Positions 26,068 through 34,746 of a stretch of 64,000 bases of DNA are shown piece after piece (position 1 is the first letter of the stretch; each line of letters begins with the position of its first letter). The DNA comes from Micromonospora marina (GTDB lineage Bacteria; Actinomycetota; Actinomycetes; Mycobacteriales; Micromonosporaceae). The notes beneath the pieces are model-generated. The model had not been told where the DNA came from. It saw only the letters and a program-made list of their open reading frames with translations, and made no database searches. The translations under genes and the position numbers were made by a program. Where the stretch lies: contig NZ_FMCV01000001.1 in NCBI RefSeq assembly GCF_900091565.1, positions 310,001-374,000 on the forward strand, in the 5' to 3' direction.

Positions 26068-26410
26068 TTAGCACCCTTCCAAGCAGGTTCATCCGCGCCG
26101 CGAAACCCGTCGCGGGAGCGGCAGTATGTAGCGTCAGCAGGCCCTCGGCCACCATGTCGGCGACCAGCACCCGGGTGACGCCCAGCGGCATCCGGGTGTA
26201 AGCGGCGATTTCCGCAAGCGACTGCGCCCGGCCCTCACAGACCGAGGAGATGCGGTACTTGTCGTGCCCGGCGAAACGCGCCTCGGCCGACTGCGTCGGC
26301 GTGCTCGACAGCACCGCTTCGAGCGCGATGTTCTGCAACGGCTCGGTGCGGCCCCGGGTGACCGCGTACGGACGCACCAGCGCGCCACGTGGATCACGTC
26401 GCGGGTCCAT
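26048..26410 (-). CDS. cvnC: conservon DUF742 protein CvnC
   Basis: 120 residues. LVRPYAVTRGRTEP is the DUF742 hallmark, followed by a winged-helix-like part with SLAEIAAYTRMPLGVTRVLVADM and the ending LLGRVLSGLREL. The ATG at 26410 has GGAGGTGA 7 nt upstream, so the longer frame from 26443 is not used. It lies between cvnB and cvnD. Confidence 0.93.
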   Translation of the reverse strand: MDPRRDPRGALVRPYAVTRGRTEPLQNIALEAVLSSTPTQSAEARFAGHDKYRISSVCEGRAQSLAEIAAYTRMPLGVTRVLVADMVAEGLLTLHTAAPATGFAARMNLLGRVLSGLREL

Positions 26411-26472
26411 CTCGCGATCACCTCCCCTCGTTCGGAGCCGCACCGGCTCCGGTCGTCAGCTCCCCGGTCCGA

Positions 26473-26880
26473 TCAGGACCGGACCGCGTCCCTCGGCAGC
26501 GGGACCAGCGCCTGGCCGACCCGCTCCACCAGCAGCGCCATCTCGTAACCCACCTGGCCGACGTCGCAGCTGCGCGCCGCGAGCACGGCCATCGACGAAC
26601 CGTCGCTGATGGACATCAGGAACAGGTAGCCGCTGTCCATCTCGATCACGGTCTGCAACACCCCGCCGGCGCTGAACATCCGCGCCGCGCCCTCGGTCAG
26701 GCTCACCACGCCGGAGGTGATCGCGGCGAGCTGGTCGGCCCGGTCGCCGGGCAGGTCCCGGGAGGAGGCGAGCAGCAGCCCGTCCGCGGACACCGCCACC
26801 ACGTGCGCGATGCCCGCGACGCTGTCGGCGAAGTTGGTGAGAAGCCACCCCATGTCCTGCATGGCCGCCGGCCTGTTCAT
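26473..26880 (-). CDS. cvnB: conservon roadblock/LC7 protein CvnB
   Basis: 135 residues of the roadblock/LC7 fold: MGWLLTNFADSVAGIAHVVAVSADGLLLA, then GDRADQLAAITSGVVSLTEGAARMF and YLFLMSISDGSSMAVLA. In conservons CvnB is the partner of the CvnD GTPase. The ATG overlaps the cvnA stop (ATGA) and has AAGGAG upstream. Confidence 0.93.
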   Translation of the reverse strand: MNRPAAMQDMGWLLTNFADSVAGIAHVVAVSADGLLLASSRDLPGDRADQLAAITSGVVSLTEGAARMFSAGGVLQTVIEMDSGYLFLMSISDGSSMAVLAARSCDVGQVGYEMALLVERVGQALVPLPRDAVRS

Positions 26881-29800
26881 CGGTTCGTCTCCTTGGTCGA
26901 GGTGCTGTTCAGATCGGCGCCGGCCGTACGGCCCCGCTGGACGCCACGGTGGTAGGCGGAGAGCAGGCCGCGTACCTCGTCCGGCGTGCGCCGACTGCGG
27001 TCCCGGCCGCTCTTCGGCTCTATCCCGCCGGGCACGAGCTGGGCCTGCGGCACCCGCTTGGGCAGACCGGAGCGGGTGGTGCCGCCGGTGGTGGGCTCCG
27101 CGGCACGGTTGGCCCGCGACCAGCCCTCGTCGGCCGCCGTACGCCAGGCCTCCGGGTCGATCGACGGCGCGGGCGCGGGCTCGGCGGCGGGTGGCGCCGG
27201 GGGCGGCGTCGCGGCCGCCGGCGGCGTGGCCGGAACGTCCGGCGGGCTGTACGCGGGCGGCGTGGTCAGCCCCGACGCCTGGGCCCCCGGGGTGCGGGTG
27301 GGCAGCTTCGGACGTGCCGACGCCGTGGGGGGTGCCACCGCCGGCTGTGCCGGCGCGGGCGGCTCGTCGAACGTGGGACGGGTGAAGATCGTGGTCTCGT
27401 CGTCTCCGTGCGAACGGAACCAGACCGCCTCCATCTCCCGGAATATCGGCGCCTCGGCCCGCTGTTCGGGCCGGGCCACCACCGGCGTCGCCGGCGTGCT
27501 CTCCACCGCCGGCGCCGCGGCCAGCGGCTGGTAGGCCGGAGGCGCGGCCTGGGACGCGGGTGCCGTGGTCTCGACACCCGGCGTCCGCTTCGGCAGGGGG
27601 TCCAGCGCCGGGTACGCCACCGTCGGTCCCCCCGCCGACCAGCCCGCTCCGGAGACCGGAGCCGGCGCGGTCGCGGGCGCGGGCGCCGCGGCCACCGGGG
27701 CGGGCGTCGCCACCGTGGGCAGCGCGCCGGTCGCCCCACCCAGCTGCACGGCGGGCGTGGTGTCGCGCGTCTCGGCGGGCGTCTGCCACCGGGACGGCGG
27801 AGCGGTGGTCGTCCCGCGCCACTGGTCGGCGAGCGTCGCGGTGGCCGCGCCCCGCCCGGCGCCGGCGAGTGCGTCGGTGCCGCCGACCTGGCTGAGCGGC
27901 GACTGCTCGACGGCGAGCGGCTGACGCGGCCGGGTCAGCGGGGCCTGGCCCCGGTTGGCCGGCAGCACGACTGTCGAGTTCGGCAGCGTGACCTGGGCGA
28001 CGGTGCCGCCCTCGACGTTGCGGCGCAGCTCGACGCGGATCCCGTAGCGGGACGCGAGCCGGCTCACCACGGCCAGGCCCATCAGCCGGAACGCCGCCAC
28101 GTCGACGGTCGGCGGCGCGGCCAGGCGCCGGTTGAGCGAGTCGAGCTGGTCGTCGCTGAGGCCCAGACCGCGGTCCTCGATCTGGATCAGCACGTAGTCG
28201 CGGATCCGGCGGCCGTCGGCGACCACTGCGGTGTTCGGTGGCGAGAACCGGGTGGCGTTGTCGAGCAGCTCGGCGACCAGCCGGACGACGTCGTTGACGG
28301 CGTGCGCGGCGACCGAGATGTCGTTGTCGACGGTGCCGAACTCGATCCGGTTGTAGAGCTCGACCTCGGACTGCGCAGCGCGCAGCACGTCGACCAGGAG
28401 CGCGTCGTCGCGACGCGGCACGGCCGAGTCGGCGCCGGCGAGCACCAGCAGGTTCTCGTCGTTGCGGCGCATCCGGGTGGCGAGGTGGTCCAGCTCGAAC
28501 AGCTGCGCCAGACGCTTCGGGTCCTCTTCGGACCGCTCGATCGCGTCCAGCTCGCCGATCATCCGGTCGACCAGGCTCTGCGAGCGGCGGGCCAGGTTGA
28601 GGAACATCGCCGAGACGCTCGTCCGCAGTGCGGCCTGTTCGGCCGCGACCCGGACCGCCTCGCGGTGGACCACGTTGAAGGCCACTGCCACCTGGCCGAC
28701 CTCGTCGCGGTTGCTCAGCTTGATCGGATCCCGTACCTGCTGGACGATCTCGTCCACGCCGCCGTCGCCGATGGCGTTGACGTTCTGGAGCCGGCTCACC
28801 GCGTCCGGCAGGTCGTGGTTGGCCACGGCGAGCGCGCCCTCACGCAGCCGCCGCAGCGAGTCGTTGAGCGAGCGGGCGAGCACCACGGCGAGCGTCACCG
28901 CGACCGCGAGCGTGAGCAGCACGAGCAGGCTCTCCACGATCGCCTGCCGGATCACGTCGGCGCGTACCTCGTCGGCGTCGGCGAGCATGTCGTCCAGGAG
29001 CTGGATCTCGGCCCACCGCATCAGGTCGTCGACCGCGCCGACGGCGGCGGACGCCTCGTCGCGGGTGACCAGCGCCGGGCGCCCGACGGACCGGGAGATG
29101 TCGCCGGCGACCCGGTCGGCGAGCTGGACGGCGTCACCGGAGACGGTGCGGTCCACCAGGGCCCGCTGGCTCGGCGTCGCGGTCCGGGAGAAGGTGAGCA
29201 GCGCCTCCTGCTGACCGGTGAGCGTGGCCACGAAGGACGAGAACTGCTCCTCGTCGACCGCGCCGCCGTCGAGTGCGGTGAAGGCCACCGCCTGCTCCTC
29301 GGCCACCTCGGCCTTGGCGTGGGCGAACGCGGCCACCGCACGGCGGGCGTCGGCCAGGCTGTCCGCGCCCGGCTGCTGGGCCAGCGCGTCGCTGTACGCG
29401 ACCAGGTCGTCCAGCACGATGCCGTAGCGCAGGGCCGCCTCGGCCACCGGCATCTGCAGCCGGTCCAGCACCTCCTGGCGGGTGCCGTTCAACGTGGACA
29501 GGTGGGCGTCGATCACCTTGAGCTGGTTGCTGATGGCGCCCGTCAGGTCGCCGAGCCTACCCCGCTCGTCCTGGTACGCCGCGATGCGCTCGTCGGTCTG
29601 GCGCACCCGCAGGTTGTAGGCGTCCGGCTTCTGGTTCGCGTCGGCCAGGAAGACCGCCGCCGCCATCCGCTCCTTGTGCAGGTCCTGGGTGAGCGCCGCG
29701 ATGTCGACCGACACCGCGCTCAGCGCCCGGACCTGGTCCGCCTCGTACGCGCCCTGACCGACCGAGACGAGTCGGATAGTTGCCAGTGCGATGACAGCTG

Positions 29801-29930
29801 CGACCGGAACGACCAGGATGAGGGCGAGCTTGGAGCGGATCCGCGCGTCGCGCAGCCTGGGCAGGCGCCGGCGCCGGTTCCGCTGTTCGGCGTCGGGGGT
29901 CCCGGGCAGGGCCGTAGGTCCGGTGCTCAC
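26877..29930 (-). CDS. cvnA: conservon sensor histidine-kinase-like protein CvnA with NIT domain
   Basis: 1017 residues. One membrane helix at about 33-57 and another near 335-357 flank an extracytoplasmic domain. Its pattern LTQDLHKERMAAAVFLAD and long helices resemble the nitrate/nitrite-sensing NIT family. A HAMP region follows, then a dimerisation-like segment where the phospho-His is not obvious, and a HATPase domain (LDNATRFSPPNTAV, IEDRGLGLSDDQL). The last 350 residues are a Pro/Ala-rich tail with an arginine-rich end. GTG start with GGAGG 7 nt upstream. It lies next to a nitrate operon, so the NIT domain is notable; conservons elsewhere usually sense unknown signals. Confidence 0.88.
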   Translation of the reverse strand: MSTGPTALPGTPDAEQRNRRRRLPRLRDARIRSKLALILVVPVAAVIALATIRLVSVGQGAYEADQVRALSAVSVDIAALTQDLHKERMAAAVFLADANQKPDAYNLRVRQTDERIAAYQDERGRLGDLTGAISNQLKVIDAHLSTLNGTRQEVLDRLQMPVAEAALRYGIVLDDLVAYSDALAQQPGADSLADARRAVAAFAHAKAEVAEEQAVAFTALDGGAVDEEQFSSFVATLTGQQEALLTFSRTATPSQRALVDRTVSGDAVQLADRVAGDISRSVGRPALVTRDEASAAVGAVDDLMRWAEIQLLDDMLADADEVRADVIRQAIVESLLVLLTLAVAVTLAVVLARSLNDSLRRLREGALAVANHDLPDAVSRLQNVNAIGDGGVDEIVQQVRDPIKLSNRDEVGQVAVAFNVVHREAVRVAAEQAALRTSVSAMFLNLARRSQSLVDRMIGELDAIERSEEDPKRLAQLFELDHLATRMRRNDENLLVLAGADSAVPRRDDALLVDVLRAAQSEVELYNRIEFGTVDNDISVAAHAVNDVVRLVAELLDNATRFSPPNTAVVADGRRIRDYVLIQIEDRGLGLSDDQLDSLNRRLAAPPTVDVAAFRLMGLAVVSRLASRYGIRVELRRNVEGGTVAQVTLPNSTVVLPANRGQAPLTRPRQPLAVEQSPLSQVGGTDALAGAGRGAATATLADQWRGTTTAPPSRWQTPAETRDTTPAVQLGGATGALPTVATPAPVAAAPAPATAPAPVSGAGWSAGGPTVAYPALDPLPKRTPGVETTAPASQAAPPAYQPLAAAPAVESTPATPVVARPEQRAEAPIFREMEAVWFRSHGDDETTIFTRPTFDEPPAPAQPAVAPPTASARPKLPTRTPGAQASGLTTPPAYSPPDVPATPPAAATPPPAPPAAEPAPAPSIDPEAWRTAADEGWSRANRAAEPTTGGTTRSGLPKRVPQAQLVPGGIEPKSGRDRSRRTPDEVRGLLSAYHRGVQRGRTAGADLNSTSTKETNR

Positions 29931-30377
29931 GACATCGCCTCCGTCGTTTCTTCCACGCGCGACCCGCTGACCCGTGCCTGGCGCAGCGGCCAGCGCCGCG
30001 CGCGGCACGGCCGCGATTTCATCAGACGAGATCCTGTTTGGGAAGCCGCAGTGAGGCAGGAAACGGTCGCGGCTGACGCAACCCGGGATCCGATCACCTA
30101 ATACCTTCTTTTCTCCGACCCCCTGAACAGGGGATGTCACTCCAGAGTGGTCACACGCTTCTGTGCAGTAATTGTCGGTTAATGCTCCGTGACCCCAGCA
30201 TGTGGGATGGTTGTCCCGAAACAGCACCCGACATCCCCGCTTGACCACAGGCCCCGGCATTGGCAAGGTTTTGCAGGCTTCGCGCACACCGTACGGCAAA
30301 CCAATCCCGTTCCTCCACTGAGGACGGACGAGCGGCGGTGGTCGGGCGTCGGCCCGCGCCGCACCTGGAGGACTGAG
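29931..30377. other. 447-bp divergent intergenic region between cvnA and a lipoprotein gene
   Basis: Holds the promoters of both genes. Seen: a small hairpin CCCCT-gaac-AGGGG at 30120-30133, a short repeat CACTC-CA-GAGTG about 5 bp further on, and a possible promoter at 30241-30269. It is visibly more AT-rich than its surroundings. No GlnR box was found, and no small gene is convincing. Confidence 0.6.
30241..30269 (+). promoter_or_regulatory. possible promoter for the solute-binding lipoprotein
   Basis: TTGACC, 17 nt, CAAGGT. The -35 matches five of six consensus bases and the spacing is ideal; the -10 is poor. It would give a leader of about 100 nt. Confidence 0.35.
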
Positions 30378-31559
30378 TTGAGCCCCATCCGCTCCGCGAG
30401 CATCGCGGCGCTCGCATCGGCCGTGCTGGCCACCACGCTCACCGGCTGCGGGATCGGCGGGGAACCGCAGGACACCAGCCCGATCGTGATCGCCGCCGAC
30501 CTGGAACTCTCCGGCGCGTCGGCGCCGGTCGGCAAGGTCTACCAACGGGCTCTGCAACTGAAGGTCGAGCAGTTGAACGCCTCCGGCGCGCTGGGCGGCC
30601 GGAAGATCGATCTGCGGGTCAAGGACAACCGCTCGGACGCGGCGGAGTCCTTGCGGAACATCAACGATTTCAGCAGTGACTCACGCGTGAGCGCGGTCAT
30701 CATGGGCGGCTGCAACGAATGCGCCGTCGGCGCGGCCCGAACGATCGGCGAGAAGCGCATTCCGACGATCGCACTCGGGTCGTCGAGTGCCATCACCGAG
30801 CCGGTGGCCGAGCGCCGATATGTCTTCAAGCTCGCCCCGAACGCCACCGACAGCGCCGCCGCGCTCGTCGGTGAACTGGACCGGCGCAACATCCGCAAGG
30901 TGGCGCTGCTGCACAGCGCCGAGGGCTACGGCCAGGAAGGGCTCGCCGCCCTGCGCCGCGAACTGAGCAAGACCCCGATCAAGCTGGTCGGCAACGAGTC
31001 GGTGCGGGTCACCGACACCGAGGTCGGCACGCAGATCAACGAGCTGATCGACGGCAAACCGCAGGCACTGGTCCTGTGGACCACGCCGGAGCAGGCGATG
31101 CTCGCCGCCACCACCGCCCGGCAGAGCAAGTTCCGCGGGTCGCTGTTCTTCGACGCCACGGCCGCCGGCGACCTCTTCCTGGGCCCGTCGGCCCGCTCGA
31201 CCGACGAGGCGACGCTGATCTTCACCCAGACCATGGTGATCGACGACGTGATCGCCACCACCCCGGCCAAGGCCGCGCGACGGCAGTGGTTCCAGGACTA
31301 CACCGCCCGGTTCGGCGGCTACAACGGCTTCTCCTCGTTCGCGGCGGACGCGGTCCAGCTGATCGCCGACGCCGAGCAGCGGGCCGGCGGCGAGCCGGGC
31401 ACCGTCCACCGGGACGCGCTGCGTGACGTGCTGGAGACCTCGCAGCTCGACGGGCTGTCCGGGCCGATCCGGATGACGCCGGACAACCACTCCGGCTTGA
31501 TGCCGCAGGCGTTGACGACGCTGGTGGCTCGGGGTGGTCGCTGGCGGCTCGCTGGTTAG
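30378..31559 (+). CDS. solute-binding lipoprotein, branched-chain amino acid / urea type
   Basis: 393 residues from a TTG start with GGAGG 7 nt upstream. A lipoprotein signal peptide ends in TTLTGC, lipidation at Cys24. The body is a type I periplasmic-binding fold like LivJ/UrtA: PIVIAADLELSGASAPVG, YQRALQLKVEQLNASGALGGRKIDL, LGSSSAITEPVAERRYVFKL. No permease or ATPase gene adjoins it. It is divergent from cvnA, so it may present a ligand to the sensor instead of feeding a transporter; that is inference. Confidence 0.8.
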   Translation: MSPIRSASIAALASAVLATTLTGCGIGGEPQDTSPIVIAADLELSGASAPVGKVYQRALQLKVEQLNASGALGGRKIDLRVKDNRSDAAESLRNINDFSSDSRVSAVIMGGCNECAVGAARTIGEKRIPTIALGSSSAITEPVAERRYVFKLAPNATDSAAALVGELDRRNIRKVALLHSAEGYGQEGLAALRRELSKTPIKLVGNESVRVTDTEVGTQINELIDGKPQALVLWTTPEQAMLAATTARQSKFRGSLFFDATAAGDLFLGPSARSTDEATLIFTQTMVIDDVIATTPAKAARRQWFQDYTARFGGYNGFSSFAADAVQLIADAEQRAGGEPGTVHRDALRDVLETSQLDGLSGPIRMTPDNHSGLMPQALTTLVARGGRWRLAG

Positions 31560-31570
31560 TCACTGCAGGG

Positions 31571-31634
31571 GGCGTGGCCCCACCGCAACCGGCTCAGGCT
31601 TGATCCCTGCGCCGGTTTGCGGTGGGGCCACGCC
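31571..31634. terminator. long bidirectional hairpin terminator
   Basis: A 23-nt arm (31571-31593) pairs with a 24-nt arm (31611-31634) with one bulged A around a 17-nt loop. It starts 11 nt after the lipoprotein stop and lies before the end of the convergent permease gene. No T-tract. Confidence 0.75.
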
Positions 31635-31712
31635 TGTCGTGGTCGGCCGCCAGCCGTGGGGTTGATGTCTTCTTCTGGGTTCTCGGTCGACGTCGGGTTC
31701 TCTGTCTGGGGC

Positions 31713-32543
31713 TCAGCGGGCTGAGGTGGTGGCCCGCACCCAGGGCAGGGCCAGGCGCTCGACCAGGCTCAGGGCCGCGTAGAGCACGATGCTCATCAGT
31801 GCCACCAGCACGATCGCCGCCCAGGCGGTCGCGGTGTCACCGACGCCGTTGTACTGGAGGATCTGATACCCCAGGCCCGGGCGGTCGGAGTAGAACTCCC
31901 CGATCACCGCCCCGATCGCGGCCAGCGGCATGGCCACCTTGAGCCCGACGAAGATCTGCGGCAACGCCGCCGGGAAGCGCACCTTGCGGAACGACTGCCA
32001 CCACGAGGCGTTGAGCGACCGGCCCAGCTCCGCCAGATCCGCCGGAGTGGTGGTCAGGCCGGTCGCGGTGGAGAGCACGATCGGGAAGAAACAGAGCAGG
32101 AAAACCATGGTCAGGATGGGTTTCTGCCCCCAGCCCACCGCCACCACCAGCAGCGGCCCGAACGCGATCTTCGGGACCGCGTTCACCGCCACCAGCAGCG
32201 GCGCGAACATCCGCTCCACCCGGCGGGAGGCGGCCAGCGCCATCCCGATCAGCACCCCGGCCACCGACGAGAGCAGGAAGCCGAACAGGGTCATCCAGGT
32301 GGTGATGCCCAGCGCGGGCAGCAGCACCTCCGTGGTGCCGGTGAGGGACTTCCCCACCGCCTGCGGCGGGGGCAACGCGGCCGGGTGCACCAGGTTCAGG
32401 CCCGAGGTGACCAGCCACCAGGCCGCCACCGCGATCACCAGTCCCAGCGCCGGCAGTCCGACCGCCGCCGGGCGTACGGCGACCCCGCGCCGGACCGCCG
32501 GGCGCGGCGGCGCCTCCGGCCGGGCCTCGGTCGACTGTGTCAA
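31713..32543 (-). CDS. ABC transporter permease, SsuC/TauC type
   Basis: 276 residues with about six membrane helices. The EAA loop of BPD permeases is visible as the ADLAELGRSLNASWWQSFRKVRFPAALPQIF region. Imports a small organic substrate with the binding protein upstream. It reads from the same minus-strand unit as the binding-protein gene 103 nt upstream. The ATPase is encoded on the opposite strand. Confidence 0.88.
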   Translation of the reverse strand: MTQSTEARPEAPPRPAVRRGVAVRPAAVGLPALGLVIAVAAWWLVTSGLNLVHPAALPPPQAVGKSLTGTTEVLLPALGITTWMTLFGFLLSSVAGVLIGMALAASRRVERMFAPLLVAVNAVPKIAFGPLLVVAVGWGQKPILTMVFLLCFFPIVLSTATGLTTTPADLAELGRSLNASWWQSFRKVRFPAALPQIFVGLKVAMPLAAIGAVIGEFYSDRPGLGYQILQYNGVGDTATAWAAIVLVALMSIVLYAALSLVERLALPWVRATTSAR

Positions 32544-32646
32544 CGTGTCCTCCTCTCTGCGCCGGTCGGTGTGACCGGCACGGGAAGGGGGTGCGCCCCA
32601 CCGGGGTGTCCGGCGGGTCGCACCCCCGTTGGCCCGAGCGGACCGG

Positions 32647-33675
32647 TCAGGCCTTCGGCGCGAGGTTGAAGTCGATGATCTGGTCCGGGGTGAGGTTCTG
32701 CTTGAGCGAACCGGCGCCCTGGAGCAGCGCGATGCTCTTGGCCACCCGGCCGCTGTCGAGCGTGCCGATCGCGGTGCCGGAGTTGCTCGACCGGACGTAC
32801 GCCGCCATCAGCGCAAGCTCGGCGGAGGCCGCGGCCGGCACGGCGGCCGGCACGTTCTTCTTCAGGATCTCGGCCGCCTCGTCCGGGTTGGCCAGCGAGT
32901 ACTCCAGGCCCTTGAGCAGCGCGGCAGTGAACTTCTTCACCATCTCCGGCTTCTCCTTGGCGATCTTCGTGGACGTGATCAGCGCGTTGCCGTAGAGGTC
33001 CTGCATCACGTTGCTGTACGGCAGGATGACCGGCTCCTTCTTGGTCACCGTCTTCACCGTCGGCTGGCCGACGACGAACTGGCCGATGCCGTCCACCGAA
33101 CCCGAGCCGAGCATGCCGATCAGGCCCTGCGCCTCACCGTTGACCCAGGTCACCTTGCTGCCGTCGATGCCGGCCAGCCGCGCGTACGTCGGGAAGAGGT
33201 TGCGCACGACGGACGTCGGGGTGTCGGCGAGCTTCTTGCCCTCGAGGTCCTTCGGGGTGGCGATGTTCTTGCCCTCGACCGTGACGATCGCGGCCATGGT
33301 GCGCTGCTGGATCGCGGCCACCGCCACGAAGTCCTTCGCCTGACCGTTGCCGAGCTGGAGGATGCCACCGGTCAGGTCGATCGGGCCGAAGTCGGCCTGG
33401 CCGCCGGTGATGGTCTGGATGACGGAGCCCGTGCCCTGACCGGGCTTGATGTCGACCTCGAAACCGGCCTCCTTGAAGAAGCCCTTGTCCTTCGCCACCC
33501 AGGCGTAGGAGTCACGCCCGAAGTTGCCGAACGAGGTGAGGTACGTCACCTTCTCCAGCGCCGCGCCGTTGCCGCCGCCGCTCTCGGACTTCTCCGAGTC
33601 GCTGCTGCAGCCGCCCACCAGGGCGAGGGCGGTGGCCAGAGCCGCGGCGGCGACCGTACGGGTCAGCCTTCTCAT
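32647..33675 (-). CDS. substrate-binding lipoprotein, NMT1/SsuA-like
   Basis: 342 residues. Signal peptide with lipobox LVGGC, lipidation at Cys23, then a Ser/Gly linker. The NMT1/SsuA fold shows FGRDSYAWVAKDKGFFKEAGFEVDI, GSVIQTITGGQADFG and LADTPTSVVRNLFPTY. The family binds sulfonates, taurine, nitrate, riboflavin or HMP precursors; the ligand here cannot be told. The nearest Shine-Dalgarno-like GGAAAGG is 12 nt from the ATG, and a four-codon frame (ATG GTG CAC TGA) overlaps the start. Confidence 0.88.
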   Translation of the reverse strand: MRRLTRTVAAAALATALALVGGCSSDSEKSESGGGNGAALEKVTYLTSFGNFGRDSYAWVAKDKGFFKEAGFEVDIKPGQGTGSVIQTITGGQADFGPIDLTGGILQLGNGQAKDFVAVAAIQQRTMAAIVTVEGKNIATPKDLEGKKLADTPTSVVRNLFPTYARLAGIDGSKVTWVNGEAQGLIGMLGSGSVDGIGQFVVGQPTVKTVTKKEPVILPYSNVMQDLYGNALITSTKIAKEKPEMVKKFTAALLKGLEYSLANPDEAAEILKKNVPAAVPAAASAELALMAAYVRSSNSGTAIGTLDSGRVAKSIALLQGAGSLKQNLTPDQIIDFNLAPKA

Positions 33676-33686
33676 CAGTGCACCAT
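33675..33686 (-). promoter_or_regulatory. possible mini-ORF overlapping a start codon
   Basis: ATG GTG CAC TGA; its stop shares one A with the ATG of the binding-protein gene (TGATG). GGAAAGG directly upstream serves it better than the main start. It could couple initiation by reinitiation, or be chance. Confidence 0.25.
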
Positions 33687-33961
33687 GTCCTTTCCGACCA
33701 GGACTTCTTCGCCGGTCGGGTCGTGGGTCCGACGGGGTCGGCACATGGGTTCGGCCGACTGGACCGTCGTGAGGGGACTCTTCGCGCGCAACAGCGTACG
33801 AGAAGGTGGATGAACCGCCGCCGCCGTCCCGGTTGCGGAACGGAAACGAAGTTGCGTGACGGAAAGCGGACTGACGTCCACCCCGGACGGTGCTATATGG
33901 CCGGTCCGCTACGCTAGCCCGGCTCGCGTTCGCCAACGACGTGGAAGGGAGCCGGCGGGAG

Positions 33962-34744
33962 ATGATCCGACTGTCCGGGGTGTCCCGCACCTTCGACGGC
34001 CGTTCGGGGCGGGTGGAGGCGTTGCGCGGCATCGACCTCGACGTCACCGAAGGCGAGTTCGTCGCCGTCCTCGGCCGCTCCGGCTGCGGCAAGTCCACGC
34101 TGCTGCGCATGATCGCCGGTCTGCTGCCGGTCACCGGCGGTGAGATCACCGTGGACGGTACGCCGATCACGAAGCCCCGCCGCGACGTGGCGATGCTGTT
34201 CCAGCGGCCGGCACTGCTGCCCTGGCGCTCGGTGCTGGACAACGTGCTGCTGCCGGTGGAGATCTTCGGTTGGCGCCGGGCCGAGCACCGCGACCGGGCC
34301 CGCAAGCTGCTGGAGATGGCCGGGCTGGGCGGCTTCGAGAAGCGCCTCCCGCACGAGCTGTCCGGCGGCATGCAGCAGCGCGTCTCGCTGTGCCGGTCGC
34401 TGATCGGCTCGCCCCGGGTGATGCTGATGGACGAGCCGTTCTCCGCGCTCGACGCGCTCACCCGTGAGGAACTCTCCGGCGAACTCCAGCGGGTGCACAT
34501 GGAGACGAAGGCGACGATCGTCTTCGTCACCCACTCGATCGACGAGGCGGTGCTGCTCGCCGACCGGGTCGTCGTGCTCAGCCCGCGCCCCGGCCGCATC
34601 CGCGAGGTGGTCGAGGTGAACGTCCCCCGGCCCCGCACGCTGGGCCGCCACGAACACCTGGCCGACGTCGCACGGATCAGCGCCGAGCTGCACGAACTGC
34701 TGATGGAGCGGGACGCCCCGGGCGTACCCGTGGGAGGACGGTGA
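33962..34744 (+). CDS. ABC transporter ATP-binding protein, SsuB/TauB type
   Basis: 260 residues with Walker A GRSGCGKST, Q-loop LFQRPALLPW, signature LSGGMQQR, Walker B VMLMDEPFSALD and the H-loop THSIDEAV. It energises the permease and binding protein encoded divergently 286 bp away. The ATG has GGGAG upstream. It is followed without gap by the LLM oxidoreductase and cupin genes, so transport and metabolism of the substrate seem linked. A weak promoter CTGACG-N17-TATATG lies at 33871-33899. Confidence 0.9.
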   Translation: MIRLSGVSRTFDGRSGRVEALRGIDLDVTEGEFVAVLGRSGCGKSTLLRMIAGLLPVTGGEITVDGTPITKPRRDVAMLFQRPALLPWRSVLDNVLLPVEIFGWRRAEHRDRARKLLEMAGLGGFEKRLPHELSGGMQQRVSLCRSLIGSPRVMLMDEPFSALDALTREELSGELQRVHMETKATIVFVTHSIDEAVLLADRVVVLSPRPGRIREVVEVNVPRPRTLGRHEHLADVARISAELHELLMERDAPGVPVGGR

Positions 34745-34746
34745 CC

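Noticed and set aside
29931..30557. Longer N-terminus for CvnA
   Set aside because: The GTG at 29930 has GGAGG at good spacing, and the extension crosses the divergent lipoprotein gene.
31713..33961. Thiamine or HMP transporter because of nearby thi genes and the NMT1-like fold
   Set aside because: No TPP riboswitch upstream, separate transcription, and co-location with LLM and cupin genes instead.
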